Shown here piece by piece: positions 4,965 to 6,159 of a stretch of DNA of 6,159 nucleotides. The position numbers and the translations under genes were made by a program. Every line of letters starts with the position of its first letter. Within the stretch, counting starts at the first letter, position 1. The DNA is from Bacillota bacterium (GTDB taxonomy: Bacteria > Bacillota > Clostridia > Oscillospirales > Acutalibacteraceae), in NCBI GenBank assembly GCA_023401495.1, contig JAEXDU010000086.1:1-6159 (forward strand). Reading direction: 5' to 3'. The notes beneath the pieces were generated by a model. The model had not been told where the DNA came from, searched no databases, and saw only the letters and a program-made list of their open reading frames with translations.

Positions 4965-4970
4965 ATTGCG

Positions 4971-5984
4971 ATGAATGATTTTACCTCGGGTTATGTGGAC
5001 TACTACAACATGCTGGAGCAATACCAGAAGGCGCAGCTTTTTTTCGCGGCTATCCGGCTGGATATCTTTTCGTATCTGAACGAATGGACGGACGCACACG
5101 GCGCTGCGCTTCGAAGCGGATACGACGAAGATGCACTGAAGCACTGTTTGCTTGCGCTGAGCGCACTCGATCTGATCGAGAAAGAGGGGAATGCCTATCG
5201 CAATACGCCTGCCACAAAAAAGTATCTGACAAAAGAATCCCCTGATTACCTGGGTGAAACCTTGCTTTTCCGCGAGTCAATGACCTCTCTGGCGGATATG
5301 GACGCGCTGGTGACCGGCGCAAAAAAGGGAGAAACGAAGTATGATTTCGCGAAGCTGGCCGAGGTGACGGTTCCCGAAATGTATGCCACCGGCAGGGTAA
5401 GCCTGTTTCTTTCAGAAATGGATCGGATTTTTCCAAACAGGGACAATTCCGCAAATATTCTGGATTTGGGCGGCGGCTCGGGGGTGCTGGCCATGGAATT
5501 TGCAAAGCAGTTCCCGCACAGCTCCGCGGCGGTATTTGAGCATCCCGATGTGGCACCCGTAAGCAGAAAAAACCTGCGGGAGCACGGCGCGCCGGATCGC
5601 GTCCGGGTTGTGGAGGGCGATTTCAACACGGATGCGCTCGGCGGCCCGTATGATCTGATTATCGCGTCGGGAATACTGGATTTCTCAACCAATGGTCTGC
5701 CGGAATTTATTCTGAAAATTTCAGAAGCGCTTTCGAAAAACGGATATCTGCTGCTGATCGGGCAGTTTGCGGATGATCCAGGCCAGAGTTCGCGCCGGAC
5801 GATCAGCTGGCTTTCCGGTTACCTGAACGGTCTGCCCCTTCCTCCCTCTGGGGAAGATGTGCGGCAGGCTTTGCAAAATGCAGGTCTGTCAAAGCTGCGG
5901 GAGGTCAAAGCCGGGAGGTTCCACGGGCAGATTTATCAAAAGGAGGAAATAAGGGATGGACAATTTGCCAAAAGAAGTGATTAA
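4971..5984 (+). CDS. COMT/hydroxyneurosporene-type SAM methyltransferase (two-domain)
   Basis: This 337-residue enzyme has the layout of caffeate/acetylserotonin-type O-methyltransferases. An N-terminal winged-helix dimerisation domain (about 5-95, with AQLFFAAIRLDIFSYL, 21-36, and LLALSALDLIEKEGNAYRNT, 60-79) is followed by a Rossmann SAM-binding domain. Motif I is ILDLGGGSGVLAMEF (163-177), the acidic residue is E190 in AVFEHPD, and VVEGDFNTD (213-221) is the next motif. Where plant and bacterial O-methyltransferases have the catalytic LHDW, this protein reads ILDFS (235-239), so the usual His base is absent. The substrate may therefore not be a simple phenol, or methylation may proceed by proximity as in some antibiotic-tailoring relatives. 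Length is normal. ATG 4971 is chosen for its extended ribosome-binding site. The 3' end overlaps the MarR gene by 29 bases, and together they form one operon behind a dyad-rich promoter. No other biosynthetic gene is visible before the window ends. Confidence 0.9.
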   Translation: MNDFTSGYVDYYNMLEQYQKAQLFFAAIRLDIFSYLNEWTDAHGAALRSGYDEDALKHCLLALSALDLIEKEGNAYRNTPATKKYLTKESPDYLGETLLFRESMTSLADMDALVTGAKKGETKYDFAKLAEVTVPEMYATGRVSLFLSEMDRIFPNRDNSANILDLGGGSGVLAMEFAKQFPHSSAAVFEHPDVAPVSRKNLREHGAPDRVRVVEGDFNTDALGGPYDLIIASGILDFSTNGLPEFILKISEALSKNGYLLLIGQFADDPGQSSRRTISWLSGYLNGLPLPPSGEDVRQALQNAGLSKLREVKAGRFHGQIYQKEEIRDGQFAKRSD

Positions 5985-6159
5985 TGCCTTTATTGGTCTG
6001 ACCGAAAGGATTGCCAACAGCAAAACCAATGTACTGGATTTTGGCAGCGAGGAGATGACCTTTTATCGGGGAGAAATCCACATTATTAAGATGATTGGGG
6101 ACTATCCGGGAATATTCAGTTCCGAAATTGCGCGCAGGTTCGGTATTACCAGAGCGGTG
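5956..6159 (+). CDS. MarR-family transcriptional regulator, N-terminal part
   Basis: The first 68 codons of a regulator cut by the window end. It starts MDNLPKEVINAFIGLTERI, a helical dimerisation segment. GEIHIIKMIGDYPGIFSSEIARRFGITRAV (about 39-68) then leads into the MarR winged helix-turn-helix: helix 2 of the DNA-binding motif is SSEIARRFG, and the recognition helix begins at ITRAV. Proteins of this family bind short palindromes as dimers, and many respond to phenolic or metal ligands. AGGAGG (5941-5946) lies nine bases before the ATG, inside the preceding methyltransferase gene, whose stop is 29 bases downstream of this start. That overlap implies a single operon and suggests autoregulation through the dyads at 4768-4802, which is inference. 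The wing and C-terminal helices are not visible. Confidence 0.9.
   Translation, partial: MDNLPKEVINAFIGLTERIANSKTNVLDFGSEEMTFYRGEIHIIKMIGDYPGIFSSEIARRFGITRAV

Noticed and set aside
4959..4970. TTG at 4959 as start of the COMT-like methyltransferase
   Set aside because: It lies inside the extended Shine-Dalgarno match; ATG 4971 has correct spacing.

Overview
The window looks like chromosomal DNA of a spore-forming anaerobic Firmicute, probably class Clostridia. The grounds are strong purine-rich Shine-Dalgarno sites before most genes, short transcription units closed by intrinsic terminators, TTGACA-type promoters, a sigma-K-like promoter in front of a superoxide dismutase gene, and protein sequences of clostridial style. 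No rRNA, tRNA, CRISPR array or insertion sequence was seen. The genus cannot be fixed from this piece.

Layout. Bases 1-1053 hold the end of a DrrA-type ABC ATPase and its complete DrrB-type permease, together a drug- or lipid-type exporter. After a gene-poor stretch and a terminator (1275-1321), an extended -10 promoter leads into a class I SAM-dependent methyltransferase (1443-2174). An 18-bp dyad that includes a TTGACA sequence separates it from an AlkD-like HEAT-repeat protein (2248-2955), which is followed by a strong terminator (3076-3116).

Bases 3265-3745 form a small leftward unit. It holds two short genes of 47 and 48 codons with nearly identical ribosome-binding sites, ending at a leftward terminator. 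Divergent from it is an Fe/Mn superoxide dismutase gene (3971-4603). Its upstream sequence matches the sigma-K consensus, which suggests late mother-cell expression and a possible spore-coat role. The protein keeps all four metal ligands but has Leu-Leu in place of the usual second-sphere His region.

Bases 4746-6159 hold a separate regulated operon. A near-consensus TTGACA-17-TATGCT promoter is overlapped by a perfect GTATGC-N3-GCATAC dyad and followed by a DtxR-box-like sequence. Then come a 48-codon small reading frame, a two-domain COMT-like methyltransferase that lacks the usual catalytic His, and the start of an overlapping MarR-family regulator cut by the window end. The small frame's stop codon overlaps the methyltransferase ribosome-binding site, and the methyltransferase and regulator genes overlap by 29 bases. 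This points to a tightly coupled, self-regulated operon and is the most promising part of the window for something undescribed.
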